DNA of 64,000 nucleotides from Rhinopomastus cyanomelas (GCA_013400115.1 VXBP01004084.1:1-64000), one strand, 5' to 3'. Positions 43,627 to 56,572 are shown, numbered from the stretch's first letter. Notes: generated from the letters alone by a model not told the origin. Made by a program: numbers and translations.

Positions 43627-43771
43627 TTGTGGAGTCTCCTTCTCTGGGGACTTTCAAGGCCCCCTGGATGCGTTCCTCTGTGATCTGTGTTAGATAGTTT
43701 TGTCCTGCTCCGGCAGGGGGGTTGGACTCAATGATCTCTTGGGTCCCTTCCAACCCCTAACATCCTATGAT
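43627..43771 (+). mobile_element. CR1: CR1 type C 3' end inserted in a type B copy
   Basis: TTGTGGAGTCTCCTTCTCTG, GGATGCGTTCCTCTGTGATC, TTGGACTCAATGATCTCTTG, CCCTAACATCCTATGATCC. It runs antisense to the CR1 sequence on both sides. Confidence 0.92.
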
Positions 43772-43996
43772 CCTCGTGGCCCTCCTCTGCACTCACTCCA
43801 GCACATCCACATCCTGCTTGTAATAAGGGCTCCAGAACTGGATGCAGTCCTCCAGGTGGGGCCTCACCAGAGTGGAGTAGAGCAGGAGAATCACTTCCCT
43901 TGATCTGCTGGCCACATATCTTCTGATGCAGCCAAGGATCCGGTTTGCCTTTCTGGGCCACAAGTGCACACTGCTGGCTCATGTTGAGCCGCATCT
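43772..43996 (-). mobile_element. CR1: CR1 type B body (continuation beyond the type C insertion)
   Basis: CTCGTGGCCCTCCTCTGCAC through CATGTTGAGCC. ORF2 C-terminal sequence on the minus strand includes RLNMSQQCALVAQK. Confidence 0.92.
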
Positions 43997-44052
43997 TGAT
44001 TTCAGTTGTTAATACCCAAGTTAACAGGATGTCCTACAAATTGGTGAGAGAG

Positions 44053-44346
44053 ATGAGCCAGGCTCTTCTCAATGTCATCTGGTGAGAGGAGGGGCAATGG
44101 TTGTAAGCTGGAACATAGGAGGCTGCACATAAATATCAGAAGGAACTTCTTCCCAGTGAGGGTGACAGAGCACTGGAACAGGCTGCCCAGGGAGGGTTGT
44201 GGAGTCTCCTTCACTGGAGGTGTTTAAGACCTGCCTGGACATGTTCCTGTGTGACTTGGTCTAGGTGATCCTGCTGTGTCAGGGGGATTGGACTGGATGA
44301 TCTTTCAAGGTCCCTTCCAATCCCTAATGAGTCTATGATTCTATGA
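44053..44346 (+). mobile_element. CR1: CR1 type A 3' end, 294 bp
   Basis: GATGAGCCAGGCTCTTCTCA through GGTGACAGAGCACTGGAACA, the TTTAAGACCTGCCTGGACAT boundary, type A tail and octamers. Confidence 0.95.
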
Positions 44347-45145
44347 TATTTGATTTGAACAAGATTAGAGAAATGAGTTGCAGTTCGTAATCAGAAAACA
44401 CCACAGGTTTACAGTTGTCTAAAGAAATAAAAAGTCAGCTACATACAAATTACAATTAGCATCATTTTTCCTTATTTTTATAACCTTCACAGTTAAAAGC
44501 AGGTTGTTTTACAATGCATCTACTAAAAACCCCAGGAAGCTTAGCCAGTTCTGAGGTTTTACAGCACTATAACATCTTTCCCCTTGCACTAGGTTCAGTA
44601 TCTGGAGCCAGCCTGTGGCAAGATGTCACAGCAAGTGTTTCAAAGCCTCAAAGCTTACTGCAGATTTAAGTCACTGATAGAAATAGGAAGACAATTAGTG
44701 GATCCATAGGAATACATATTATTCCACACCTTCCTTTCAGGTTTGAAGGTCATGTAGGCAACACTGAATTTGCAATTCTTTTTATCCTGCTACTGGAATA
44801 AAAGATATTGTTTAAAAAGATCTAATGTATTTGTTTTGCTGTTAAGAAGCTGTTGTGGTGTCACAACGTCAGGTTTAACTCTTTGTGCTAAGTTGTGTGC
44901 TCTCTCCATTTCTCCTGGCTCAGAGCAGTGATGTACAGACCTCGTGAGCTGCAAACTTGTCTTTATCTTAATGTTTCTCCTGTTTCTAATAGCAGTAGAA
45001 GGAGGCTCTTGAGCTAGATACTCCATAGCAATGTGTGTTCTTCATGGTTCCATGAAGCTTCTGCCAAGTTTTCCATGTCATTATCAATTAACATATTAAT
45101 TAATAACAGAATTGCTATATTATTATATCATATTAACTGTAGTAT
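44347..45145. other. 0.8-kb unique stretch
   Basis: Nothing recognised. Confidence 0.55.
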
Positions 45146-45315
45146 GACAGAGTGGTTTATGTTGGAAGGGACTTCACAGATATCCAGTTCCAACTCCCTG
45201 CCACGGGCAGCAACACCTCTGATCAGACCAGGCTGCCCAGGGCCCCATCCAACCTGGCCTTGAACACTTGCAGGGATGGAGTAGCCACAACCTCCCTGAG
45301 CAACCTGTTCAAACA
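45146..45315 (-). mobile_element. CR1: Old CR1 3' fragment
   Basis: GAGTGGTTTATGTTGGAAGG, CCCTGCCACGGGCAGCAACA and CCTGGCCTTGAACACTTGCA; same subfamily as 22145-22627. Confidence 0.92.
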
Positions 45316-47680
45316 AATATTTGCCAAAAGGTCTCGGCAGAAAGCCCTGTGAGGCTAGCAAATGTTAGCACCTGGGAAGTTTTCAGAGTCAGTTTCTGAA
45401 CCCTGTGTGTTACAGATGAAAAAGTGACATATTTTAAAATATAATGAATTGTTATTGTGAATATTTAAATATATAATGAATATAATGAATATAATGACTG
45501 CAGTTACAGTAACCTTATAAACAAATGGTGCATCACAGCATCTCTCAGGCTTGCAGAGGGCTCAGCATCGAGTTTCTCGCAGGCAGCACTAGGTGGAGGC
45601 AGCGATTCACAAAACGAATCCAACCCTCTAAGCTGCTGAAGCACAGCTCCTGCCCGCTGACACCATCTCATTGCTGCAGCGAGGTCGGTGCAGAGTGCAG
45701 GGCTACGACTGTTGAGGGTTGGGGTTTTTTTCCTAATAGTTGTTGTCTCACAAGGAAGTGAAATAAAATTACTCTTGCCTTGAGTAACTAGCAGGTCTCC
45801 CTGAAGCCCTTTCACACACGGATGTAAACCACAACAATCATGGCAAACTATAAACGCAGGACTGAATATTTTTCCAGGTCAAATAAGTGTGAAATGTAAG
45901 TAATGGCAATTCTGACTGCAGTTCTGTTCCAGCCATTAGAACAAATCCTCAGCCGTGCCTGGGAACTTACTCTTTGCACCAGAGAATGCATTCTCACACT
46001 GCTTTCAATCAGGCCTTTACCAAATCAAGGATTCTTTCAAAATTCCTGGATGTAAATAAATAAACAAACAAAACCCACCTGCATTAGCTTCCTTCCCGAT
46101 GTGAGGTCAATATATGGGGGCTACCATGGAGTATTCAACTGTCCTGGCCATGGCACAGTGTCCCAGCTGGCAGCTAGAGAGCTCCCATCAGCAGCAGTGA
46201 CAATACTGCACCTCTCATCCTTCCCTTTAACTTCACATGAACCAGTTTTGAGCAGGAAGCAAGAAGAGAAAAGCCAACGGGGACAGATAATTTCACCTAC
46301 ACAACTGCCACAAGACTGCTCTGTGGATGTTTCAGGTTAAAATTTGAGAAGTGGCTGATGATTCCAGAAGGGGCAGGGCACTGGAGTGAGGCAGCATGTG
46401 ATTAACAGGCATCAGCTACACAGCAAATCAGACACATTTGAATTATCAGAGTTAGAACCCAGGTACAGAGTATTTCCCTTAGGCTGCTGTTTAAAAGCTG
46501 AAGCTCTTGTGCTGATGTCACCATCTCCCTGCTGCCTGAAAGAAGGGACCTCCTGGCAGTGACGGTGTTTTGACTTAAAAACATCACATAAACCCACTGA
46601 AGTGGAGTGTGAGCTGATTTCCCAATGGCAATCAAGCTTCCAATTTGGAATTTGGCTGAGCCTAGCAGCTGCAGCTGGCTGCTGACTGCAGCCTGCGCAG
46701 CCATGTTGGACAACACAGCCAAAAGGACCCTCTTGGAAACATCTGCTCCGGTTAGCAGAGCCATAGGCAACGTTTGGCTAATCCCACCAGCAGACTGCTG
46801 ATGTTTCATCACAAACTGGCTGGAATTAACACAGACTGGGCTGACTTTGTTGGGCGAGTTTGCATTATTGCATCTTTCAGAGAGAAGCATCAAAGATTAT
46901 GGTGCTGGATGAAGCTACCGGTGACTTTTGTTCAACAGCAAGAAAGATAAGTTAGCTGCATCTACAAGACCCTTCGTGGTACCCAGTTCTCTCTACAAAG
47001 TGGAAGTACTAGAACTGGCTGCCTGGTGTGACAGACAGCACATCTCAACTAAGAAAACACAGCGTTGGCTTAAAGCAAACACAACAATAGTTCTCAAAGG
47101 ACACGATCTGTGCCACTGTTCCACAGATCTTTGCCTCGTGCAAAGGGAAAAGGAGAGTTGGCCAGACTGCTGGAGGGAGAGAAAGGCTGTGGCTGAGGTT
47201 AATTACTGGACATTGACCTCCCCAGTAATCATTCACCAAATTATCCACAATATAATTGACTACAGCAAGTAAGGAATTTCTATCATTAAGCACTTCTATC
47301 TGATTCTATCCAAGTGCTCAAAGCTTCATCAGGGTAAGGGGGTTTGGCTATTTTGAAAAGGAGAAGGCTCTTACTAGTTTGAATGATTTGGTTTTGTTTT
47401 TAAAGATTTGCTGTCTGTAAAGCACGTTATCAGCACCAACGTAACCTGAAAACACATGGCTAAGTGTACCTGAGCATAGGAAATGGATCACAGAGGGCTT
47501 CTGGAAACATCCTAGTCAGGGCGCAAAGAACTTGTGCTTCTGGTTTGTGATTCACACCGGAAAAAAGAATTCCAAGCTGTCTGGCCACTTCACTTTAGTC
47601 TTCAGTGCCTGGAAACAAATAACAACAAAAAGTAATCAAGATGTTTCTCTTAGCTCAATTTTTTCAGTGATTCATTCATA
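45316..47680. other. 2.4-kb unique stretch
   Basis: Contains a short 9-bp tandem (TATAATGAA, about three units, 45472-45497). The 163-codon minus frame 46893-46402 and the 114-codon plus frame 46928-47272 have no known domain. About one or two frames of this size are expected by chance in 64 kb. Confidence 0.5.
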
Positions 47681-48286
47681 TATAGAATCATAGGGTCATT
47701 AGGGATTGGAAGGGACCTCGAAAGATCATCTAGTCCAATCTCCCTGACACAGCAGGATCACCCAGACCAAGTCTTACAGTCAATCTGGGTTAGAAGGGAC
47801 CACAGGATCATCCAGTTCCAACTCCCCTACCATGGGCAGGGACACCTCACCCCACATCAGGCTGCCCAGAGCCTTATCCAGCCCAGCCTTAAACACCTCC
47901 AAGGATGGGGCCTCCACCACCTCCCTGGGCAACCCATTCCAGGCTCTCACCACTCTCACGCTGAAGAACTTCCTCCTCACATCCATTTCAAATCTACCCA
48001 TCCCCAGCTTTGCTCCATTCCCCCTAGTCCTGTCACTACCTGACATCCTAAATAATCCCTCCCCAGCCTTTTTGTAGCCCCCTTCAGATACTGGAAGGCC
48101 ACAATAAGGTCACCTGGGAGCCTCCTCTTCTCCAGACTGAACAGCCCCAACTCTCTCAGTCTGGCCTCATAGGAGAGGTGCTCCAGCCCTCTGATCATCC
48201 TCGTGGCCCTCCTCTGCACTTGCTCCAGCACATCCACATCCTTCTTGTAATAAGGGCTCCAGAACTGGATGCAGTCCTCCCCGTGG
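47681..48286 (-). mobile_element. CR1: CR1 type B with chimeric type A tail, 0.6 kb
   Basis: Type A tail, CCAAGTCTTACAGTCAATCT junction, type B 3' UTR and ORF2 C-terminus to CAGTCCTCCCCGTGGGG. Frames 48046-47780 and 48237-47977 (minus) are open and overlap with one shift: GNGAKLGMGRFEMDVRRKFF, and LEQVQRRATRMIRGLEHLSY. The long open frames suggest a fairly young insertion. Confidence 0.95.
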
Positions 48287-49590
48287 GGTACATTAGACGA
48301 TTTAGTAATAAGAAACTTGAACCTAGATCTACTTTTCTAGGGGGAGGTGTTACATACTGAGTAGAGTTGGGGGAAACATGTAGATACCAGCCCCAGCCCC
48401 CTACTTGTGCCTGTTTGGTCGGATGAACTCTTTTAAAAGCATTAAATTAAAAAGTGAGCTAGGTCTTTCCCATGTTTTTAGAGAAGGCTCCCCTTGCACA
48501 AGGGCAGTAACACAGATTTTATGTTGTGCGGGAAGGCAGACATTAAATAAGAGATTAAAAATTAAAATGTCTACGGTATAAAATGAGGGCTTCCATCTTC
48601 TACACAGAAACAATGCTGATCTTCCTCAGACTGCAATGATATATAGAATTATAACACAGAACGTTATAATAATTTTTATAGGATATAATTTAAATATGAT
48701 GCTGTCTGTAATAATTGTTTTGGTGAACCCAGAGGAGCTCAATCAGCAGGTCTTTAATAAAGAACAGGTTAGGACTTTGTTGTTGGCAAGGGCAAACCCT
48801 TTTTTCAGTTATTCAAGTTTGCACTGTCAATGCACATTTTTCCTTCTCCCATCTTCAGTTCCTTTGTGTTTAACACAGGCTTCAAAACTCAGTGTTTAAA
48901 ATTACACCCTTCACTCTATATTGGAGTGCAACCAGGTTTTCAAATACTCTTTTAATGAAGAGCCCAGAAGTCAGCAGGACCTAGAGGTGCTCTGGAAAAT
49001 CCAATCACTTTTTGCATTACATGGACTTTTCTTCAACAAATGGAAACCAAAATAAAGCTAAAACTCATCAAACATGGTTCATTTATCAAATGTAGCCTGG
49101 TGGAGACTAACACTGCCCTTCCACTCATAAGCCATGGCATCTTTTACACTTTTCTGTAGCTGATATTAACCTACTTGTAAATATCTCTCCAAATACACTG
49201 GAATAAGTTACTCTGAACTTTACATACGAGGCTGAAAATGCAGAAGAAAAATCTTTTCCCTTTTGTCCATGAATAAAATCTTTAGGAAAGGCCATTGCTC
49301 TTGAGATCTTTAACTTCTCACCATGGCCTCTCTGCTGGAAAGAGGACAGAGAGACACTGTAATCAGGCTGCAGACCTGCAAGTGATACCAACACCCACAG
49401 CATCACCCTGGCTGGTAAAGCTCCTGAAGTACCTCCTGGGGATGGCCACCTGGTTTACACTCTTGTGTGGGGCTTTGGACTGTCTTCCATTTATAAGGTT
49501 GGGGTGGGGAGGTGACCCAAAAGGTGATGCTGTACCCACTTCTGTAAAGTTGAAAGGAAGGATCAAACAGTGAGAGCTGACAGAGCCTGT

Positions 49591-49636
49591 AAAACAACCC
49601 CAGTACACAATGTAAAACAAACCCAGTATGCAGTGC
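49591..49636 (+). repeat. Two-unit 23-bp imperfect tandem
   Basis: AAAACAACCCCAGTACACAA-type unit (49591-49613), repeated with about five differences at 49614-49636. Confidence 0.75.
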
Positions 49637-49919
49637 AGAGTTTCCAGCAGCTATGGGATGTGCAGGTCCTTTCAAGCAAACTGTTTGTGACACATATGCT
49701 GCCCATACTAGTAGCACCTTCCACTTGGGCAAGTGAAAAGTGTCGTAGCCCATGGCAGAGAGTGGAACTAAATTATCTTCCAGCCCAAGCCATCCTCTAT
49801 TCACACAGTCACGTTCCTGCTCTCAGTCTGTTTCCTCCATACACACCTGCTCCTCTGTGCTGCATGCAGAACAAAACTGCAGCCTGATGCAGTGTCTCTC
49901 TGCTTATTCTTATTTGCAG

Positions 49920-49979
49920 GTTATAGATGCAGCCACTTGTCGATATCAATCAATATTTCAGGAACAAAGTATGGGACAG
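49920..49979 (+). other. Exon-like 60-bp segment (unrecognised)
   Basis: Pyrimidine-rich acceptor (CTTATTCTTATTTGCAG) and CAG|GTGTGT donor. The segment is 60 bp with one open frame of 20 codons (VIDAATCRYQSIFQEQSMGQ). No homologue comes to mind; chance or a non-coding exon is possible. Confidence 0.15.
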
Positions 49980-50749
49980 GTGTGTGATTAGACAACACAG
50001 AGCCACTGAGTCAGAGGAAGAGAAGATGTGACACAGCGGGGATGTATCTGCACGTCCCACAGACCAGTGGGGACAAAAGCAGTCAAAATGCTTAACTGAA
50101 ATAGACAAAAAACTAAGGGTTCAACGGCAGGGCCAGCACTGACAGCTGTGCAGATAATAAACCCAAACAATCCCCATCCACACAACCCTTACAAACCCCC
50201 AAACACCCACAGAAGGCACTAGACCAATGTTCTTACTGCTGGTCTCTGGTATTCCTCAAGCCCTCTGCATCAGCCATACACTCTGTTCCCACTCAGCAGC
50301 ACCTCCAGTATACAAAGCAAATTATTTGGATGTAAAACTAAGCCCATCATACTTTCACAGGAATGAACTACAAACCCTCACAGAGATCCTTGAGCTAAAA
50401 CCACTGGCAAAGCTCCCATCGATCCAGCCAGGACTGGAATCACAGACCTCAACAACGACAAGCAAAAGCTATCAAATATGTGGACGTAGCTATAAATAGA
50501 ACTGCTGCCCTGCGCGGGATATAGCGGCACAGAGTCAGAGGCAGCTCTGTGAAATGATGGTGACTCTTTTAATGTGGGCTCAGTACAGTTCTCTCACACG
50601 CGGGCACAGTCACTGGTGTGGGAGCAGGGCTTGTGGACTGAAGTGGGGGTGCATCGCTCACAATCCACACGAGCAGCTCCTACCTTGTGCCTCCAAAGAA
50701 AAACATTTTAAAGAGAAAAATAAAGACACGTTTTGACCTGTCATGTTTG

Positions 50750-52350
50750 TTTTACCAATATTCAAAGCTTTCCAGTGCAGGCACAATACCCGGCTTTCAA
50801 AACGTGTCCTTCCCGTTCAGAATCAGGCTGCGCTGCTGAAACATTGCGCTCCAGCCCCTAATGCACTGGGGCTGCCCCATTACAAAGGATTATAAATCAC
50901 AGAAGTTCTTGTGTTGCTATAATTTTCTGGTTAATAACTTTTAAAGCCAGGAGGAAAAAACAACAATGTGTAAACTACTATTTTTTCCTGCCTATGCAGG
51001 AAACACAGTTGTGGAGCCATAACCAAGGTACCCAATTCCTTTACAATCCCCTGTGAAATTTAGACCATAAGGAAGAAACAATTTAGTTCTCTAATATAAC
51101 ATTATTCTTTTATAATATCTAAGGGCTGGATTCTGTGCTGCCTACTCTTGAAAGCTCCTGCAATTTTTCTACAACAGCTGCACTCACACATAATAAAACG
51201 AAGAAAACAACTTTCTTCTGGAAAGGCAGTGAATTCACGAAGGAGTGAGGGGTGACAGCGATATCAAGTAAATACGTAATTCAGAAAAATCAAATACACA
51301 TTGCAGATTAAATGACAAAGTTTCCACTTGTGAATTGCTGCTACTTTATTTCTGTGGACTAAATCACTTGGGGGGTGAGAGCGAGACTGAAAATTAATAG
51401 CGACGCTCTTTTGTTTCCTTTGACGCGGTTCTGGAGACCAAAGGAGCCTCGAGAATTAATTGCAGCCTTCTAATAAGCACAGTGATGTAAGGACGTAGTT
51501 AATGTTACTGGGTTTTGTTTGGTTCCAAATAAATGGCAGATTTTATTTTTCCTTGTGGTCCACTGTGATACTAAAACAATTACTGTTTGGGAAAAGGATA
51601 ATTAATCCCCAATTTTTTCACATTAGATCAGATATCTCTAAAGAGTGCCCACAGATTTTGATGGTCTTCAGCTGCTGGGTATTTATTTTTCCCTGTTTTT
51701 TCCCTTTCCCCAGCCACATACCGCCCCATCAGTGCTGACATTTAAATGAGTGAGTATTCAACACAAATGTGATCATTTGTAGAGCATCCAATGCGGCACC
51801 ATACTGAGATGATTGCTTCTGGGAGCCATCCATGGCTTCTCGAATAGGGGGGAAAAGCCAGGCAAAATTTTATCAATTTACATTTTTCTGTGATTAATTT
51901 TTATGCAAATAAGGGCCCGACCGTGCTCCCATCTCACCTGAATCATGCGGATCATCAAAGACAAATTGAGCATCACTTATTTAAAAAATAGGCTTTAAAA
52001 TACTCTACAGCTGTGTTGGAAAACGCTAAGAGCAGGGCATGAACTTTTCTAATGTAACAGGAATAGATAAGAAAATGCTTCTTTTTGCATTTTGCCCGCA
52101 CTGCCATGACCATGAATCTTAACAAAATCCTCCAAAACGGTCTTTGTTTTCTACCCCTTAACGCCCTTGTAAACATCTGGCGATGGGAGCGCGGCATGAA
52201 GGGGGGTTTTCCAACTGCCCGACACAAACAGATGTACTTGGAAAAACAGACAATAAAAGAAAAACACAATAAAATAAAAACAGAGAGGGATTGCTTAGGA
52301 TTCTCAAAGTTCATCGTTTGTTCAGTGCTTTTAGATTGAATTCAAGAGAA
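50750..52350. promoter_or_regulatory. Candidate conserved non-coding region
   Basis: Repeat-free AT-rich DNA with many TAATTA/ATTAAT cores (e.g. AAAATTAATAGCG, GAGAATTAATTGCAG, CTGTGATTAATTTTTATGC) and an ATGCAAAT octamer near 51905. Base composition and motif density resemble developmental enhancers. This is a judgement from appearance only. Confidence 0.3.
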
Positions 52351-52639
52351 CACCCAGTGCTATAGCAGAGTGGAAAAGGCCTCACGTTAACCACCCTACA
52401 ACGCGAACGGCTGTTAGGACACAGCAATGGGTAAGTTCCGTTTGCAGATTAACCTGTTCTGCCTCATTGTTTGCAGCTACTGTACAGAGATACGCAAATC
52501 CATCACAACACTGAAATTTAGATCTGGTAAATCTCAGGCTTTTAAAAATAATCTAGTATTAGCTGGCTTCACTGAAGGACATTTTGTAATTACCAATTCT
52601 AACACTGAAGGGTAGAAGCGTGAAAAACAAATCTCATTG

Positions 52640-52870
52640 TTGATGTTCTTAAAAATATATTGTACATATTATATTGAAATGTATTATATAAATTTATTTT
52701 AGAAATATAATCTAAGCATATATCTCAAATATTCTCATTATACTAATGTGCTATATTAATATGGCATAGAAACATCTTATATAAATGCATTATCTTAATA
52801 TATAAACATGCTTGTAGTATATAAACCATATTAATACAAAATATTTTCATATATATATTAAAAATATTTG
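52640..52870. repeat. AT-rich low-complexity run
   Basis: About 230 bp dominated by TATA/ATAT words without a fixed period. Confidence 0.8.
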
Positions 52871-54020
52871 TTTCCCTTAGTATGGCAGCACCAATCATTC
52901 TTGATGGCATTAAGGAACAAGGCAATACTGTCAGCCCTGACTAAGTTTTACAGCCCATGCCCTAGAGGATTTTAGGGCATTGCGTTACACGTATGGAAAG
53001 TGTAATTGTATACGTTGGGTTAACCCATCGTTTAATGAGCTCTCTTTTGTCACAGCTAAATGTACATCCTTTCACACTCAAGGAAAATAGATGTTTGCAC
53101 ACATGGGATGTGATCAATTCTATGCTCAGACCTTCCCCTGAAATCCTGCAAGTCCTACCTACACCGCTAGTTAAAGCCCTGACACAGGGGTGAGATCACA
53201 GAACTGTGGCAAAGCCAGGAGTGCTGGCACTGTCCTCAGTAAATCCAGAGTCCCAGGCAGCCTCCAGCCCCAACATGAAGGATGTTCTAAGATAACTCAG
53301 CCCCATCATCTTTCATGTTTAGATATTTGTTCCTGTCTCTTGCAGGGATAAGCTCTGCCCAAGACAACACTGTGGGGTAAGGCTGGGTCGTAGCTAGTAG
53401 ATTTACTTCATAAATGATACAATTTGGTTATTTAGGAAAAAAAAATGGAAAAAAACTAAAGATTAGAAGTCACAACAGTTAAATGAAAATCCTTTTCTTT
53501 TCCCTGAAAAAAGATGTTGAAGAAGACTGAGAAAGCAAAACGTGTTTGAAGTACTACAGGATTAAATGACCTACTTAGAATGCTACTAAATGGAACCAAG
53601 CTCACAGCAGTTACAATCACTGCCTTTCAACAAGCTCTAGCATCCTCTGCATCAAAACATCTCCTGTGATTGCATTAACTCAGATATAGAGTAAGACGAC
53701 TATCAAGCCCAGCTTCTCTGCTAGATGGGTTTCAGTGTATTTCTCTGTCACAGATACCCATTAATTTCCTACAAGCTGCACTCACGATGTCCTACTGGAA
53801 TTGTCCGGCTATTTTAAGTAATATATGAAAAAAATACTATGCAGCAGCTTAATGTGAGTGTTCAGAATCAGCTGAAACTGTTCAAAGTGATACCGTGGAG
53901 TTTAATTCCAAAGACTTACCACAATAATCTTATGGGATATTAGAGAGACATAAAGAGATTATTTTAGCAGCCACTGGCACACATGGCAGGCTGGAACCCA
54001 CTAGTTGTGTAACAGCACGT

Positions 54021-54153
54021 GATCACAGAATCACAGAATCATTAGGGATGGGAAGGGACCTCGAAAGATCATCTAGTCCAATCCCCCTGCAACAGCAGGA
54101 TCACCCAGACCAAGTTACACAGGAACACATCCAGGCAGGTCTTAAACGTCTCC
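54021..54153 (-). mobile_element. CR1: CR1 type A tail, 133 bp
   Basis: Octamer end, type A tail and GCAGGTCTTAAACGTCTCCA. Confidence 0.94.
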
Positions 54154-54431
54154 ATAGCGCACACGTCTCACGATGAGGAGCGGGAGGGTTAGCAAACATA
54201 AGGTTTGCTTCTCTCTCCTCTCAACAAACATTTGCTGAAATTTCAGTAGCTATGAGAATGGGAACCAGCACTAAACCCAAAACAAACTTCTATGTAATAT
54301 AAAGGTCTGTATCCCAAGCTACAGTGAGATGTGGGCAGCAGAAGGAAGCAAAACCCTTTGCAGCCTAATAACTTCAGCCTAGACAGGAGTCCATCATAGT
54401 AAGCAAAGTGAGTTATCTATATGAAAGGAAT

Positions 54432-54469
54432 CATCCCTTCCAATTCCTAATGATTCCGTGATTCTATAC
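54432..54469 (+). mobile_element. CR1: CR1 terminal fragment, ~38 bp
   Basis: CATCCCTTCCAATTCCTAAT then GATTCCGTGATTCTAT: only the end of a CR1. Confidence 0.75.
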
Positions 54470-55918
54470 GCATGCAGACACAGATTTCCGATACACACGC
54501 ACACGGACTACAAGGTCCCTTGTTGGCAACCTGGGTGATGAGGACCTATCAACAGAGTGGTGGCATCTAGGGCTGTCAGCTGAGGTGATGTCAACGTGTA
54601 AAGTGAACTGCCAGTCTAGTGAAGAGGACCCAGCATGTCCCTCAGCACCTTCACTCAGTGATGCCCTCGGCTGCAGTATGGCCAGCAGGGGACAACAGGA
54701 CTCCGAGCACAGGGACCAAGCCTTGAAAAGCACAGACATTTTCTAGCAGCACAAGATGAGAGAAGTATTATAAGAAGTAATTAAAAAGAGCAAAAGAAAA
54801 TTACCAAAGCAGTCCTGCTGTGACATTTCTCTCCTTGCAGAAGTCAGGTGGCAAGTTGCTCCCTTTCTGCTGCTGTGGAACCACCACTTGGCATCAAGCT
54901 GAAACCACAATGCTCCGAGGGAAACACCGCATGGAAGGCAGCAACAGACTTTCCTTTCTGGGTATGAGCGTGGTGACCCAGAAGCAGAGGATCAAACTTC
55001 AATGTCCTTAAAATACCTTTTGCTGTGCGGATGCTCAGAAAACTACCGCCTGCTGATGTTTTATGCTCAGGAAAAAAAATAGGGAAGACTTTGGAAGTAG
55101 GTACAATATTTGTTGGATAAAATAAACAGAAATAAACTGGAAATGGAACATTATGAACCTGACAAACACTCCCACCACATCTGCATAGCATTCTGTAAGA
55201 GATCTGGCTAAACAAGTTCTCTCTGTTTCCTTTCACACGTTTTCCAACCTCCCCCTTTCTGTTACCTGGAATCTTAAAAGTTTTTCTTGGTGATGTTATT
55301 GACATTTGATGGACTTTGCACAGACAGACACTATCACAGGGCTCGGCAAAGGTAACGAGGCAAAACTAATGAGGGTTGGCTGTTGTTGCTAGAAGAGAAT
55401 TGGCCAAGTACTTTTGTGAGCGCAAATGGCTTCTGTTCAATAGTCACGCTGCAAAACTACGAAAATAAGATCTTGTTTCCCTTCACAATTACTAATTGAA
55501 ATAGAGAAAATGTTACCCTGAAATATTCTACATGATCATAAATTAAAGGCTTCATTATGTTTTCAGTTTGCCTAAATTTTTCCCCCCCTTTTCAGCCTTT
55601 GAAAACCAAAATCAGGCCATTTTCCATCAAAACACATTTAATTCTTTTACAAACATGTTTTTAACACCCCCTATCCTGTAGATTTAACCCTTTTGACACA
55701 CATTTGACCCACTTCCCCATCCTCTCCAGAACAAAAGTTTCCCATGCTGCAGCACCCTGCCCAGACCAACCAGCACTTCCAAAAAGGAATAGATCCAAGA
55801 ATAAAATAAGAGAGCGGAGGGGAAATAACAGGAGGAAGTTGTTTACTGATGGAAATGCCGATAGATAAATTAGTAGCTGGGAATAAATATAATTCTCATG
55901 TCTTTACTGTCAACCATA
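54470..55918. other. 1.45-kb unique stretch
   Basis: A 153-codon minus frame (55305-54844) without a known domain, and a plus-strand acceptor-like site at about 54840, overlap each other. I call neither. Confidence 0.5.
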
Positions 55919-56147
55919 AATCACAGAACAACAAAATGTCTGTGGTTGGAAGTGACTTCTGAGGTCCACCCATAACCAGCTACCCAGAACCATGTCCAGA
56001 TGGTGGCTTAATATCCCCAAGGATGGAGACTCCACAACTCCTTATGCAACCCTGGCAAGTGCTCAGTCACACAGAATCAGACAATCTCTTGTGTTGGGAG
56101 AGAGCTTTAAGATCACCAAGTCCAACATTTGACAGCACACTACCGGG
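55919..56147 (-). mobile_element. CR1: Two old CR1 fragments
   Basis: 55919-56066 is an ancient subfamily (TGTCTGTGGTTGGAAGTGAC, CCATGTCCAGATGG). 56067-56147 is a different one (CACAGAATCAGACAATCTC, GATCACCAAGTCCAAC) and interrupts it. Confidence 0.8.
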
Positions 56148-56149
56148 GC

Positions 56150-56572
56150 ATGGAATCACAGACTGTTGGGTGATGGAAGGTACCTTGAAAGACCAACCCC
56201 CCTGCCAGAGAAGGATAACCTAGATCAGGTCACAAAGGGGTTCTGAACATCTCCAGAGCAGGAGACTTCACAGCCTCTCCAGGCAGCCTGTGCGAGGGCT
56301 CTGTCACCCTCAGAGTAAAGTTTTTCCCTATGTTATGTGGAACCTCCTCTGCTTCTGCTTGTACCTACTGCCCCCTGTCCTATCATTGGACACCACTGAG
56401 CAGAGCTTGGCTCCATCCTCCAAACACTCACCCTTTTGAAATTTATAATCTTTAATGGGGTCACCCTTCAGTCTTTTTTTCTCCAGCTGAACAGCCCCAG
56501 CTCCCTCAGCCTTGCTCATCAGGGAGATGCTCCACTCCCTTCATCATCCTTGTGGCTCTTTCAAGCAGTTTC
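56150..56572 (-). mobile_element. CR1: Old CR1, 0.42 kb
   Basis: TGGAATCACAGACTGTTGGG end, GAACATCTCCAGAGCAGGAG, and an ORF2 C-terminal region with many indels (GTCACCCTTCAGTC, CTCCAGCTGAACAGCCCCAG). Confidence 0.85.

Larger units (their letters stand above)
48287..54020. other. 5.7-kb CR1-free block
   Basis: The longest repeat-poor block. Within it: an imperfect 23-bp tandem pair, an exon-like segment (49920-49979), candidate conserved non-coding DNA (about 50750-52350) and an AT-rich run (about 52640-52870). No gene recognised; the 133-codon minus frame at 49804-49403 has no known domain. Confidence 0.55.

Noticed and set aside
46402..46893. 163-codon minus-strand open frame, the longest frame outside CR1
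   Set aside because: No recognisable domain, no splice or promoter context, and one or two frames of this length are expected by chance in 64 kb.
49403..49804. 133-codon minus-strand frame
   Set aside because: No domain recognised and overlapped by open frames in other phases.
54844..55305. 153-codon minus-strand frame overlapping a plus-strand acceptor-like exon
   Set aside because: Both strands look open at the same place, and neither has a recognisable domain or a complete set of splice signals.
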